This document shows positions 47,999 through 59,369 of a stretch of DNA of 64,000 nt, one piece after another. Source of the DNA: Cenococcum geophilum 1.58 (taxonomy: Eukaryota; Ascomycota; Dothideomycetes; Gloniales; Gloniaceae); NCBI GenBank assembly GCA_001692895.1, contig KV748179.1, positions 2,418,001-2,482,000 on the forward strand, written 5' to 3'. A program made the position numbers and the translations under genes. The stretch's first letter is position 1, and every line of letters starts with the position of its first letter. The notes below the pieces were generated by a model. The model was not told where the DNA came from. It was given only the letters and a program-made list of their open reading frames with translations, and did no database searches.

Positions 47999-48141
47999 GT
48001 CAGTTCAGTTTCAACGTGTATCATCACTCTCTAGGGACCCCTGTAGGGGGTCAATTCTCTTATGTATATTAGGGCTCTTAGAGCCACCTTGAATAAGACA
48101 GATCAATCGTTCAATTCTGTGTCTCTATCTACCAGCTAGCT
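47999..48141 (+). repeat. LTR-like sequence at the right edge of the gene island
   Basis: Starts TGTCAG and contains CTAGGGACCCCTGTAGGGGG (48032-48051) and a TATGTATAT promoter-like stretch. It aligns in inverted orientation to 28096-28227. Sequence to its right (48140-48300) reads on the minus strand as DLLTKVLPK, which resembles the C-terminus of copia RNase H, but that frame is short. Boundaries are approximate. Confidence 0.45.
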
Positions 48142-48600
48142 TATGTCATTCGTGATACCTGCCTGGCTGAAACTTGTCTCGTTCAGACCTTCTTGCCAAG
48201 GCTTACTTGCCAAGCCGCTAGCCGCTTTTGGCAAGACCTTCGTTAGAAGGTCTGGTACACGGTTCGGATTTTTGTTAGTCCCGCGCGGGGTATTTAGGCC
48301 TATATACACCTACTTTAAGCCAAATTGTCTTAACTTCTATAGCTCCCTAAGTATTCCTAATAGCTAAAATTACCAAATTAAACCTGGCGAAGAAGACTAT
48401 ATTGCCCGATTTACCTAATTCTAATTTATTATCTCATTATCGCGCCTGATAACCTTAAGTTATATCAGCCGTATCCCTCCTATAACTACTACCGCCCTTT
48501 TCTTACTATAACTAGAGTACCTACACTAAAAAGCTAGCTTTAAATAATAATTAAGGACTGCTAGTAGGTATAGATTTGCTACGCAAAAGGGGGTAATCTT
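48142..48600. other. Degraded transposon-like sequence
   Basis: RIP-like from about 48300 on. A 74-codon plus-strand frame (48143-48367) is probably antisense to a copia-like remnant (DLLTKVLPK on the minus strand near 48220-48250). Nothing else can be assigned. Confidence 0.35.
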
Positions 48601-48995
48601 TAAGTAAAGCCTTATATAGAGCTTTAATAGAGTATTATATAGAGCTTTAGTAGAGGCTCTATAGCTTTATGTAAAGCTTTATATAAAGCTTTATATAAAG
48701 CCTTTATAAAGCTTCGTATAGAGCTTTTAGAGCTTTATGTAAAGCGTTATATAGAGCTTTATAAGAGCGTCGTATAGAGCTTTATAAGAGCGTTGTGTAG
48801 AGCTTCGTAAGAGCGTTATGTAGAGCTTCGTAAGAGCGTTATATAGAGCTTCGTAAGAGCGTTATATAGAGCTTCGTAAGAGCGTTATATAGAGCTTTAT
48901 AAGAGCGTCGTATAGAGCTTTATAAGAGCGTTATATAGAGCTTCGTAAGAGCGTTATGTAAAGCTTTATAAGAGCGTTATATAGAGCCTTATATA
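48601..48995. repeat. 23-bp minisatellite
   Basis: Between about 48743 and 48990 a 23-bp unit, GCGTTATATAGAGCTTCGTA plus AGA, repeats about 11 times with small changes. The preceding 140 bp consist of degenerate AGCTTTATATAAAGC motifs. The core motif is the same as in the 12-bp array at 58505-59085. Confidence 0.85.
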
Positions 48996-49037
48996 GATAT
49001 ATAGGTATATACATATACATATTTATACTAGCAATTA

Positions 49038-49174
49038 ATTATAAATATCTATATAATTGCCTATATAAATACCTATATAAATAATTATAAAGCCTATATA
49101 GAGTTATTTATAAAGGTGTTTAATTAATTAATTATATAGGTATTTGTATAGGCAATTATATAGATATTTATAAT
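49038..49174. repeat. AT-rich long palindrome
   Basis: Arms of about 46 bp (49038-49083 and 49129-49174) are inverted copies with few mismatches. Both contain ATAAATATCTATATAATTGC. The loop is about 45 bp. A second short perfect inverted repeat, CTTTTAAAAA/TTTTTAAAAG, follows at about 49183-49206. Confidence 0.75.
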
Positions 49175-49206
49175 ATAACGTCCTTTTAAAAAATACTTTT
49201 TAAAAG

Positions 49207-50701
49207 CCGTTATAATAGCAGAATATATCTACTAATTATTTAATAAAGAAATAACTACTCCTAATTAAGTCTATAGTATATTCTACCCTAAAACTAATAT
49301 ATATAATATAATTAGAAACCTTACGCGATATAGGAGAATTATAGTAGGCTTAAAGGGTAGATATTATATAGAAAAATGCGACACTATAATAACTAAAGAA
49401 TAATAACTAAAAATAGTAGAAATTAGTAAACCGCCTAAAAGATATTTAAAAAATTTAAGGAAAAAAGAAGATAGATAATTATATATAGAAGTAGTATATA
49501 TAGTATAATAAGTAAGCTAAATTACCTAAGTGCTTTAGATAAAGTATAATAAGAACTAAAATATAATAAATAGCAAATTTAGATATATTAAAGATGTTAT
49601 AAAATTATAGAAAATACTAATAGTATATATAATAAAGCTATTATAGGCTAATATTGCCGTAAGCGCCTAACTAGTGGCCCCCTAGCATATACCTAGTATA
49701 GTACTAGTTTAAACTATAGTTAGGATCTAAATACTAAAGATAGTAAAAGCGGAGCTAGAATAGATTTTTATATTAATTAAAGTATATATACTAAAGGTAG
49801 TAGTAGTAAGGGTCCTATATAATATTAATATAGAGGTTATACTTCCTAATTAGTAAGTAAAGGGCTAAATTATTATTTAATAAGATATCCTTAAATATAA
49901 AATCCTCTACTAGGACTACCTAATTAAAGTAATTAAAGTACCCTTTAATATATAAGTAGAAAGTAGGTAAGATATTATAAATATATAACTTATTTAAAAT
50001 ATTATAAAGGGTACTAAGAAACTAGCCTTAAAAATTACTATAATTAGAGATATATAGCTTTATAAAGAACATATAATATATATAAAGAAATTATTAAGGT
50101 TTTAAATAGTTAAAACACGTAGTATTTTAATAATTAGCTTACTAACCTAAGAGATATAGGCGGTAGTAGCCTATAAAGAAGTAATTATAAATAGCCTTTA
50201 GTATAAAGCCTAGCTATACTACTATAGAGTTTAAGTCTAATAATACTTTAAATACTAATAGTAGGGATATACTTAAAGCGTATACTAGAGATAGAAAAGG
50301 TATAGATAGTACGCTAATATATATTAGATAAAGAATATAGAGTATAAAAAAGATAATATATAAAATATTTTAAGTATATTTAAAATTTATTAAAATAAGA
50401 CTTACCTAATTATACTAGGTTATAGTTACGCTATAGGGAAATATATATAAGGAGAAGGAAATATATAAGGTAAATAATAATAGCTATATAATTATATAGT
50501 AAAAGAAACCTAAGGTACCTACTTTAATAGAGGTAGCCTTTATTTAGCTAGTAGTAAAGCGGAGTATAAAAAGCCTATAAGGTAGTACTAACGCTATTAG
50601 AGATCTATTTTAATAGAAAATTCTAATTTTAATAGCTATAAGCTTTATAGTATATAAGAATTAAATAAGTAGCTTAATTATAAATATAGCTCTAAAGTAT
50701 A
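49207..50701 (+). mobile_element. Tad1-like LINE, ORF1 (gag) part, heavily RIP-mutated
   Basis: Plus-strand frame with very many TAA/TAG codons. At about 50247-50327 it can be read as a tandem zinc-knuckle region. Spacing of the Tyr (from Cys), stop (from Gln) and GYT (from GHT) codons fits CX2CX4HX4C followed by a second CX2C. This is the C-terminal gag arrangement of Tad1-type fungal LINEs. It is cut at 50697-50701 (GTATA) by copia element C3 and resumes at 56946. The left boundary is not defined. Confidence 0.6.
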
Positions 50702-50889
50702 TGTTAGAAACATAGGGTGACTCACTAATAACGACTACTCGAGTAGGGTTACAGTGATATTGGTTGATTCTTTTTTTGATAGGAATAAGGAAAGGGGTAA
50801 GGAACTTAAGGTTCCTCACCACGCTAGGGCCACGTCGACACGTGACGGCAATATGCTTCATGCGACGGCAACTTGCCTCATTCCCGACA
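50702..50889 (-). repeat. 3' LTR of copia element C3
   Basis: 188 bp, TGTTAGAAAC..CATTCCCGACA, matching 56759-56945 with transitions plus small length changes. It contains ACGTCGACACGTGACGG. An A/G-rich tract in minus sense (AAAAAGAAGAG) lies just inside. Confidence 0.9.
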
Positions 50890-51032
50890 CTAGCAACTCT
50901 TCTTTTTATAGTTGCTATATATATATATACAAACAGATAGTATATAATAATACCAGACAATATGCAATAAAACCAGACGATATATAACAATGCGGCAGTT
51001 AGCAGAATTTGGTGGATAACGTAAAGACAGGT

Positions 51033-51214
51033 AGGCCGCTAAGACGCTAGTAGTAAGTAAGCTAATGGCGATTTTCTATACCGGGCATGGAAAATCCTAA
51101 TTAGTTAGTAGAAGTCCACACTACTATCTAAATTAATTAGGCGCGGCGCTCTTGGCAAGGATCTAACTAATTAGACAACTTTAACCGGCGGTTAAAGTTC
51201 TATAAGATCTTAAC
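51033..51214. repeat. Shared non-coding block, copy C (3' region of C3)
   Basis: Begins GGCCGCTAAGACGCTAGTAG.., then the palindrome GATTTTCTATACC/G/GGCATGGAAAATC, then about 100 bp that align to 230-352 in G1. It lies between the C3 pol end and its 3' LTR. Confidence 0.75.
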
Positions 51215-53634
51215 TTCTCTAAATTTCCCTCTTAACCTAATCTTTAACTTATATACGTAGAGTATTTATATTAATAAACGTCTCTAGTGCCTTATTTGGG
51301 TTTGCCTTTGTTATTACATCTACTAGGTTATCTTAGCTATTAATCCATTAGATCTTAAAGAGTTTTTAACGCTTATAGGACTGCTAAAGTACCATAATAT
51401 TAATTATAAGACGCTTCTCCTTTATAGTACTAAGCTTAACTAAACACTTATAGAGGGAATATAAGTTGGTGTATACAATTATAGGGATAGCGGGAAGTTT
51501 AAGCCGGTTTGTAATTATCTTAAGGGTAGTTCTAATTGCAATTGCTATATTAACTCTACTAACTATTCTATATATCTCTAACGCTAGAATGCTTTAAGTA
51601 ACGCGCTTACTCTTAGTTAAGCTCTAATAGATAAGGTTGCCGTAGATTATAAAGTTATTCTCTCCAGTAGATTTGTTCGCGATAATAATTTTATATCCTA
51701 GCTAGGAGCTAAAATCTTTATTATTTATAAACGATCTATTAATAAATACAAAGAGCTTGGCGGTAGGAAGGTTAATAGGTATATAGAGTAGTCCTCTGTC
51801 GAGATGGTTCATTTACTAGGAAAGACGCTTATTTAGGGTAAGAATATTATCCTTAGTTAGTTCCTGGTATTAAGCGGCAATAGAGAGATTAAAGGAAGCC
51901 TTGGGTTAATAGATAGAAGCTATATAAGCTCCGCAAGCGCGTTACTCTACGTATTCTTACTTTAGAGAATTAACGTTAATAACATTAATCTTCTTGCCTT
52001 AACCCTTCTAGCATAGAGCAATGGAGCCCTTATTTAGGGAGAGGATACATCCATTAAAGAGTAATAGTATTACTAAGTTAAGTCTTTCCTTTAGCTTTAC
52101 TATAAGATTTGCCTTTACTAGCTCATCTTCTTTAAGAGCTAAGAATTGGTTGTCTCCTAAAATGATTATATCGTCCGTTTATATGCCGACGATTCCGAAT
52201 AGAGTTCCCGTAGTTATAATAAGGAAGTAGGGATTAAATGTAGAAGTAGTTATTAAAAGCTTCTCCTTATAGTACTTGCTGTAGGTAGCCCACTAATAAG
52301 TTCCTGCCTCTGCAATTCTATATAATGGCTTAAGTATAACCATGATCGTATCCTTGGGATATTGGTGGCGAATTTACTCTAGAAGGTATGCTAGTATTAA
52401 GCGCTAAAGGCGCGTCTCTGATTGGGTGTAGGCCTAAGTAATATCTTATAGGTAAACCGCCATCCTATTTTTTATTAAGGAGGGAGCTAGCGTAATAATA
52501 ACTCGTTAACTAGCTCGTTAAATTGTAGGGGATTATATAAGGATTACTTCCTTACTATTATTATTATAACCTTAAATAACTAGCCTTAACTTCTTAAATG
52601 GGGTATTGGTAGCTTTGCCTTTAATTTTATTAACCATTCTTAACTTAAATATGCGGACTCTATTAAACTTAGTAGGGTTATATTTCTTAAATTTAAAGAC
52701 TCCTCTTATAATAAGACCGTTGATCTCCTGCTTATTAGATGCTTAGAAAGGAGCTCCTAAAGTTATAATACAGCCTTCCTTTCGGAGCTATTTTGCGAGT
52801 TTAAAGTTAGCCTTCTCTTTAGCTATTATAAAGGCCATTAATAGTTTATCTCTATTCTTAATAGTGGTAACAAATTGCTCTTTAAAATTGATAAGATGTT
52901 AGCAATTTTATAATCCCTTTAGGCGACCTCTACCGCGTTATAGTTGCGGTATGTCTACTACAATTATATTAGAATCGCCTTCGCCTTCTAGAGTACGTTA
53001 ATTGTGGTTCTCCTTTAAGGTATCCTCTAGGGTATCCTATAAAGGCTTAGAGCTATTATCCCTATAGTAGGGCTTAACAACGGTTAAGCGGAATTAAGTG
53101 GATCTATAGGGCATCTAAAGAGTATAAGTTTAACCATTAATTATAATAAGTTTATATGGGCCTAACTATCCTCCCTTTTTACGCCATACACGTACCTCCG
53201 ATTGGAGTGGTAGATTAAGCGTAGTTAAGGTATTTAGGCCATTTCTTATTCCTAATGCGTCGTTAACCTAGTGCGTGGCGTAGAGACATCACACCTCCTT
53301 TATTGCCTTGCGAATAGCCTTAGCTTATTGCGCAATAGAGGGAGATAGTGGAGAATTATTAGTTATTTAAGGGTAGGCGCTAAAGACTAGCAACGTAGGT
53401 ATAAGCCCATCTAGGCCAGCAGTATTATTAACAGCCTTAACAGCCATCTATAGGATAAGCTCTTTGCTAGCACCCTTTAGTTCTAAAAAAATAATCTTAT
53501 ATGCGCGGCATAATGGCGTATAATATCATTCTACTTTTCTAATACTATTATATGCCTTAACGGGGACTTCCTTAACCTTAATTATTATTGCCTTTGCCTA
53601 TTGTCAAAACTCTATAGATAAGAAGTTCTTTCCT

Positions 53635-53640
53635 NNNTNN
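53635..53640. other. Ambiguous bases (NNNTNN)
   Basis: Five undetermined bases inside C3, around a single T. Probably a consensus failure in collapsed repeat copies; the exact local sequence cannot be trusted. Confidence 0.95.
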
Positions 53641-56392
53641 TAAACGATTTAATTAGGGGGTCCTAGGTAGACATTAATCTAGCATAATTAAAGAGTATCC
53701 TATGCGTTCCTAGCTAACATATCTTTTAAAAAGCGTGCGGCTTAGAAGGAGGTTAAGAAGTTAATAACTTAGAGTACTAGCTTGCCGCTAAAATATATAA
53801 CATCCATAATAATACAGAAGTTAAAGTTATAGTCGTCTTTAAGAGTAAACTTAAATTAGCTAGGGGACTTCTAGTTTATTTAGTAGTAGTAGTAGTACTT
53901 TATAAGATGTTTAATTACCTTAATCTTAACTTTATAACCTACTCGCTAAAGGACCCTAAGCAATTGGTAAACAAATAGGTAGCCAAAACAACGGTATAGT
54001 TAACGTAACTCTGACTTAGTTAGGTAGCTCTAAGCAACGCTCCTTTCTAGCTGTTAAAGGAGCAACTAAGGGTAACCCCACTTACGTATAACAGGCACCC
54101 GATTATCTCCCTAGATAAGTATATTCTTAAGGTTATTAAGCTTAACACCTAATTTATCTATATCTTAGATATAGAATAGGAATAGGGTATTCGCGGGGAT
54201 AATGTGGAAAGTAATATATCCTAATAGGGTTTGGACCTTAATTGTGCTAAAAAAGATTGTAGTACCCTTACTAAAGCAAATTATATATTGGCCTGCTGTT
54301 AATTAGTTAATCTAAACAGAGCTATTAAGCTGCTAAAGAGCTCGAACTTAAGGCTCTCCTGCTATAGATACTCCTGCGGCTCTAGTATCTAGTATAATGC
54401 CATAGAAGACGTTCGCCAAGTATCTATTATTAAAGGAGAACGCGGAACTTTCCTTTAGCTTATTAAAGATATCTAACTTTATAATAGAATGGAGCGTAGA
54501 TTAGTTATTAAGGATAGCGATGGTTTGTATACTATTTACCTTACCATACTTAGTAAAGTATTAGTTAGGAGAGTAGTTCTTAATTTCCATATCCATAAGG
54601 AGCTGTTCGGCCTCATTAACCTTACCCTTAAGATCTTCTTCGCCTTTATATTAAACCAGGAAGTTTTAGAAGTAGGCTATAGTAACCTCTTAGTTTCCAA
54701 TATTTTGTGCACTCTAGCGAAACCTATTATATACCTCCTTTCGTCTATTAAGAGGGTGTCTAGTTAACTAGCAATTTAGCTTCTTACAAATATAGTACTT
54801 CTTCTAATAATCGCTCCGAAGTGAACCTCTATAAGGACCTCCATAATTACCTTATAGTTAACGTTAATTATACCCTTTACCGTATCCCCTACCACGTCCA
54901 CTATATATTTAATCAGTCCAGTTATAATTATATTAGTCGGCCAGGTTAATTAAGGTAGGTTAGAGTTAGGCGTTAAATTACTGTACTTTTTAAGAGCGTA
55001 GAGCAGTGCTAATAGAGGATCTTAATTAAGTATATACTCCTTTATAAGTACTTGCAGGGTTAAAGAGAGCAAGATTATATTCTTTAATACCTTAATATGC
55101 GCTAATAACTTAATCGCGTAGGCTAAGGTCCTCTTAATATAATTTAGATAAACTATGCTAAATTATCTAAAGTTAATTAAAAAGCTTTTAAAGATAATTA
55201 AGCCAAGAGACACCTGGGTTCGTAGCAATAATTCTTAGGAAGGTAGTCTCTCTCTACTCCAACATATATTGCTGCTTATTCTCTTCTGTTTTAAAGTAGC
55301 ATCTTATCTCATATATTATTTAGTTAAAATTATATCCTTTTCCTACTAAACAATTATAATAGAAGGTACTGGCGCGGCCCTTAAGTATAACAGAATAGGC
55401 GTTATAATATTAGTTAGGTTCTAGTCTAACCTTCTAGTAACAGTCGTAGAAGATACGCAGCTTTAAATTAAGGATGTTATACAGTTTCCCGCTAAACTTC
55501 TTCTCCTAGTCCGTATAGAGCTTTATAAGCTCTATAAGCATTTTTAAGGTGCCTCTAAGTAGTATTAGACCACATTAAAATTATATTAGAGATTAAGGTA
55601 GGGATTGCTTTGTAGGCTATAGTAGAGATATAAAGCTTAGTAAAACACGGCGTAGTACCTAATCTTCCTATAGTAGAGTTTAAAGGTTATTAAATCGCGA
55701 AGCAAGGGGATCTTACGCTTACTCTTAAGGGGTAGTAGTTAACGTTACTAGTTAAATTAGTGGATCCTAGGGAGCTAGAGATAGAGGTAAAAGCAATAGA
55801 TACGGAACGTAAGAACTTATACCTAGAGCAATAAAATTAGAGCGCGTCTCTATTGGCGTATTATTTAGATTCTATTATAAGTTAAGCTTCCTTTTAGTAT
55901 GTAGTTGGTGCTTAACCTCTTATAGAGTCCATTCGTGCTCTTCTTTTACGTTAATGACTTACTCCTAGATATTATCTCTAATAGCACCCCCATCCATAGG
56001 GACAAATACTCTATTCTCCCAAAGGAAGTTACGGAAGTTTTATACAATATCCTTCTTCACAAGAGCCCATATTTCCTTTATCCATCTAACAAAGTCCTCC
56101 TTTATATAACACTATAGCTCGGTATCGTTATATTCGCTATTTATATAGTGTACCATGCGGTATACTAAGAATCCGTTTAGGTCCTGTTCCTCGGCGTTTA
56201 TAGGGTCAATATCTATATCCCACGTCTCCAGGTTAATGCTTTTCTCGTACTTCTTTAGGTAGGTTAACGCTATAGTAGGTATAGAATTAACGGGGTATCA
56301 TACGTTAAAGGTAGGTAGGGTTTTTAGCTTTATAGAATCTCGTAGGTTTGCTGTCAAAAGGTAGGCAATTAAGATGTTATTAACGCGTTTTA

Positions 56393-56567
56393 GACGTTGA
56401 CTTTAGGACTATAGGTTTAGTAACACTTCTGACCTAAAGTACTTAACCAAATCTTTATATATATAGTTGTTTAATACATTTCGGACGTTAATTTTGGGAC
56501 TATAGGTTTAGTAACACTTTTAACCTAAAGTACTTAACCAAATCTTTGTAAACGTGGTTATTCTGCA
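56393..56567. repeat. 91-bp tandem duplication in the 5' part of C3
   Basis: Two consecutive copies beginning GACGTTGACTTTAGGACTAT (56393) and GACGTTAATTTTGGGACTAT (56484). They share TTTAGTAACACTT and AAAGTACTTAACCAAATCTT and differ by a few transitions, so the duplication is older than some of the RIP. Confidence 0.75.
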
Positions 56568-56758
56568 TAATAAACGCAACTTGGTATCTCCTAGTACTTA
56601 GTAATACTTCTATTACTAGTTTTCCGCAAATCTAAGGTAGCATAGTATCGCCGGGATCCATTCCATATAAGTGCATATAGCACCCCTATATAAGATTATC
56701 TCTTCTGTTCAAAAACCTAGCTACTCTATAGTTGACTGTGTATTCAACTACTAATTAG

Positions 56759-56945
56759 TGTTGGAAACACAGAGTGACTCACTAATAACGACTACTCGAG
56801 TAGGGTTATAGTAATGTTAGTTAATTCTTTTTTAATAGGAATAAGGAAAGGGGTGAGGAACTTAAGGTTCCTTACCACGCTAGGGCCATGTCGACACGTG
56901 ACGGCAATATGCTTTATGCGACAGCAACTTACCTTATTCCTGACA
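56759..56945 (-). repeat. 5' LTR of copia element C3
   Basis: 187 bp, TGTTGGAAACAC..TATTCCTGACA. Followed by GTATA, which opens an (AT)n microsatellite (56946-56962). Confidence 0.9.
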
Positions 56946-58248
56946 GTATATATATATATATATAAAAGGTAAAGTAATAAAATAAGAAGAAAAGACTAAT
57001 ATATAGCTAAAATAGGGTAATATATAGGGTACTAGTAGTTAGTTATAATAGCATTAAATTAAAAATATCTATAAATTATTAGACTAATTAATACTATAAA
57101 AGGGCTAATAATAGTATAATATAACTACGGATACTTAAACTATAGAGTAATATATCCTCTATTTAATAGCCTAAATCTAAAAAAAATACTAGATAATAAC
57201 CCTATAGAAATTATATAATAAATAAATATATAAACTAAAGGATATTACCTTCTATATAAATTAGACCTAACTACCTATATATACTTTTTAGTAAGCTAAG
57301 GTATTAATATATAAGTATAGAGCTACTATGCTATTAGCCCTAATATAGCTAAACTATAAATAGCTACTAATAAAGGCTAAATTAGTAGAATTAATGTCTA
57401 TAATATAAGAGACCCTAAAATATTATATAGGAACTACTTTAATAGGCTATTAATATAGTAGAAGGTAAAGTAATAGTCCTAAGGGACTTTAATATATACT
57501 ATATATTATAGGGAGGATAATATAATATAGTTAAAGTATAGGTAACTTATTTATTTAATAAGCTAAAAATATAAAGCCTTATTTTAACTACCTTAATTAA
57601 TAAACCTATTTAGAAAAAAGGAGAACCTAAGAGAGTATAATTAACTTTATATTTATATAAAAAATACTTATAAACTAAGGAGTATTATATAGGCTAAAAA
57701 AATATATTAGTAATAGCTATAGACTATATATCTATACGGATAACGCTTAATATTGCTATACTAGTATAATAAACCCGCTAATAATACGCTAATAAAAAAT
57801 TTAACTAAAAAAAGTACTTTTAAGAAGTTACTAATAGGCTTATAGTTATATTTTAGGTAACACTAAAAAATATTTAAAGGATTATAGGTAACTACTTAAA
57901 AAAATACTACCTAAAGGCCTAGCCTAGAAAATACACTTATTAAAAATAGCTATTAAAGGTAGCTTAGCTACTTATAGATATAAAGAGGGTAAGGCAATAG
58001 TATAGTATAATAGGCTTAAAAAGATAATATAGAAAGAGGGTAAAAATAGCTAATACTAGTTTTTAAAAAAAGTTACCTTAAACCTTACTAAACTATATAA
58101 CTAGAGACTTTAATATATATTAAGTAGAGTAAATAAGCTATTAAGGAGATGCTAGAGGACTTTTATTTATTTATACTTTACTAAATAAAATTAAATAAGT
58201 ATATAAATAATAATAAGAAAAAAATAGAAATATTAATAAAGAACGTTA
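56946..58248 (+). mobile_element. Tad1-like LINE, ORF2 endonuclease part
   Basis: Continuation of the LINE cut by C3. At 57471-57515 the plus strand reads VLRDFNIYYIL, stop, GG, matching the apurinic-endonuclease motif GDFNxHHPxWGG of non-LTR elements with RIP-type changes. Downstream (57550-57660) the usual SxDLTL-like block is recognisable as RVQLTLYL with stops. The element ends at or is truncated by the MITE at 58249; no reverse transcriptase is left. Confidence 0.65.
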
Positions 58249-58498
58249 GGATTTTTTTAGGCGCGTTATTATAAACGAAAATCAGGGTCTACAAAACCTG
58301 CGTAAGTTACAATTTTAGCAATTTGCGGCAATTTATAGCAATTTACTACAAATATATAGGCTACCTATACACGCGCCTACCCTATCTATATATTTATAGC
58401 AAATTGCTGCAAATTACTGCAAATTACTAAAATTATGACTTCCGCAGGTTTTGCAGACCCCGATTTTCGCTTATAATAATATACTTAAAAAAATTTCC
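58249..58498. mobile_element. MITE-like fold-back element with TA target duplication
   Basis: 250 bp made almost entirely of two inverted arms of about 110 bp (58249-58361 and 58386-58498) around a ~25-bp centre. Ends are GGATTTTTTTA and TAAAAAAATTTCC. TA flanks each end (58247-58248, 58499-58500), as expected for a Tc1/mariner-mobilised MITE. It has no coding capacity. Arms share CGAAAATC.GGGTCT.CAAAA. Confidence 0.75.
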
Positions 58499-58504
58499 TA
58501 ATAT

Positions 58505-59085
58505 AGAGGCTCTGCACAAGGCTCTATATAAAGCTCTATACGAAGCTCTACGCGAAGCTCTATACGAGGCTTTGCATAAGGCTCTATATAAAGTTCTACA
58601 CAAATTTATATACAAAGCTTTATATAAAGCTCTATATAAAGCTCTATATAAAGCTTTATATAAAGCTCTACGTATAAAGGCTCTATATAAGGCTTTACGT
58701 AAAGCTCTATATATAAAGGCTTTATATAAAGCTTTATATAAAGCTCTATATAAAGCTCTATATAAAGCTCTATATAAAGCTTTATACGAAGCTTTATATA
58801 AGGCTCTATATAAGGCTCTATATAAAGGCTTACATAAGGCTCTATATAAAGCTCTATATAAAGCTTTATATAAGGCTCTATACAAGGCTCTATATAAAGC
58901 TCTATATATAAAGGCTCTATATAAGGCTCTATACAAGGCTCTATATAAAGCTCTATATATAAAGGCTCTGTATAAGGCTTTATATAAAGCTTTATACAAA
59001 GCTTTATATAAGGCTCTGCACGAAGCTCTATATATAGAGGCTCTATATAAAGCTCTACATAAAGCCTTTATATATACGTGCAACA
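58505..59085. repeat. 12-bp minisatellite, open on both strands
   Basis: About 45 tandem units of GCTYTATATAAR with occasional 6-bp insertions. Because the unit is nearly its own reverse complement and its length is a multiple of three, plus strand reads ALYK repeats (58572-59117) and minus strand reads RALY/KALY repeats (58433-59158). These are products of the repeat, not evidence of genes. Confidence 0.9.
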
Positions 59086-59254
59086 CTACTATTAAGTCCC
59101 CACTATATTCCCAATAGCCTCTATATATACCTCTGCTAAGTATACCCCCTATATACACCTAGGTAGCTACCTTATTTTTTACCTTTCCTTATATCTATTA
59201 AATAGTTTATATAGAGCTATTTATTAATAAAATGGGTTAATTAATTAATAATCT

Positions 59255-59369
59255 TGATAGTGTCTTAACCTAGGGCCCTTGGGCTTAGATAAAGATATTT
59301 ACAATACACGTGCCCCGTGCACGTAACTTATACATATCCTATACTATATAGAATATAGATTATCTAATA
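59255..59369 (-). repeat. Probable 3' LTR of copia element C4
   Basis: About 115 bp from TGATAGTGTC to TATCTAATA, with CACGTGCCCCGTGCACGT inside. It is followed by CACCCCCTTAG, in minus sense a polypurine tract. The partner LTR is not in the window, so the left end is inferred. Confidence 0.45.

Larger units (their letters stand above)
50702..56945 (-). mobile_element. Ty1/copia element C3 inside a LINE, TSD GTATA
   Basis: 6.2-kb minus-strand copia element with LTRs 50702-50889 and 56759-56945 and a perfect TSD GTATA (50697-50701, 56946-56950). The RT block is readable near 52150-52205 as TDDIIILGDNQF, with a stop replacing the Tyr region of YVDD. Integrase and gag follow to the right. Stops are frequent. 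Plus-strand open frames inside it (52021-52230, 54489-54767, 55935-56117) are antisense shadows. Confidence 0.9.

Noticed and set aside
48601..48995. CRISPR-like array
   Set aside because: Contiguous 23-bp tandem units without spacers in a fungal genome; a minisatellite.
58433..59158. 241-codon minus and 181-codon plus frames of ALYK/RALY repeats as genes
   Set aside because: Both follow directly from a 12-bp near-palindromic satellite; no start context, no conserved non-repeat part.
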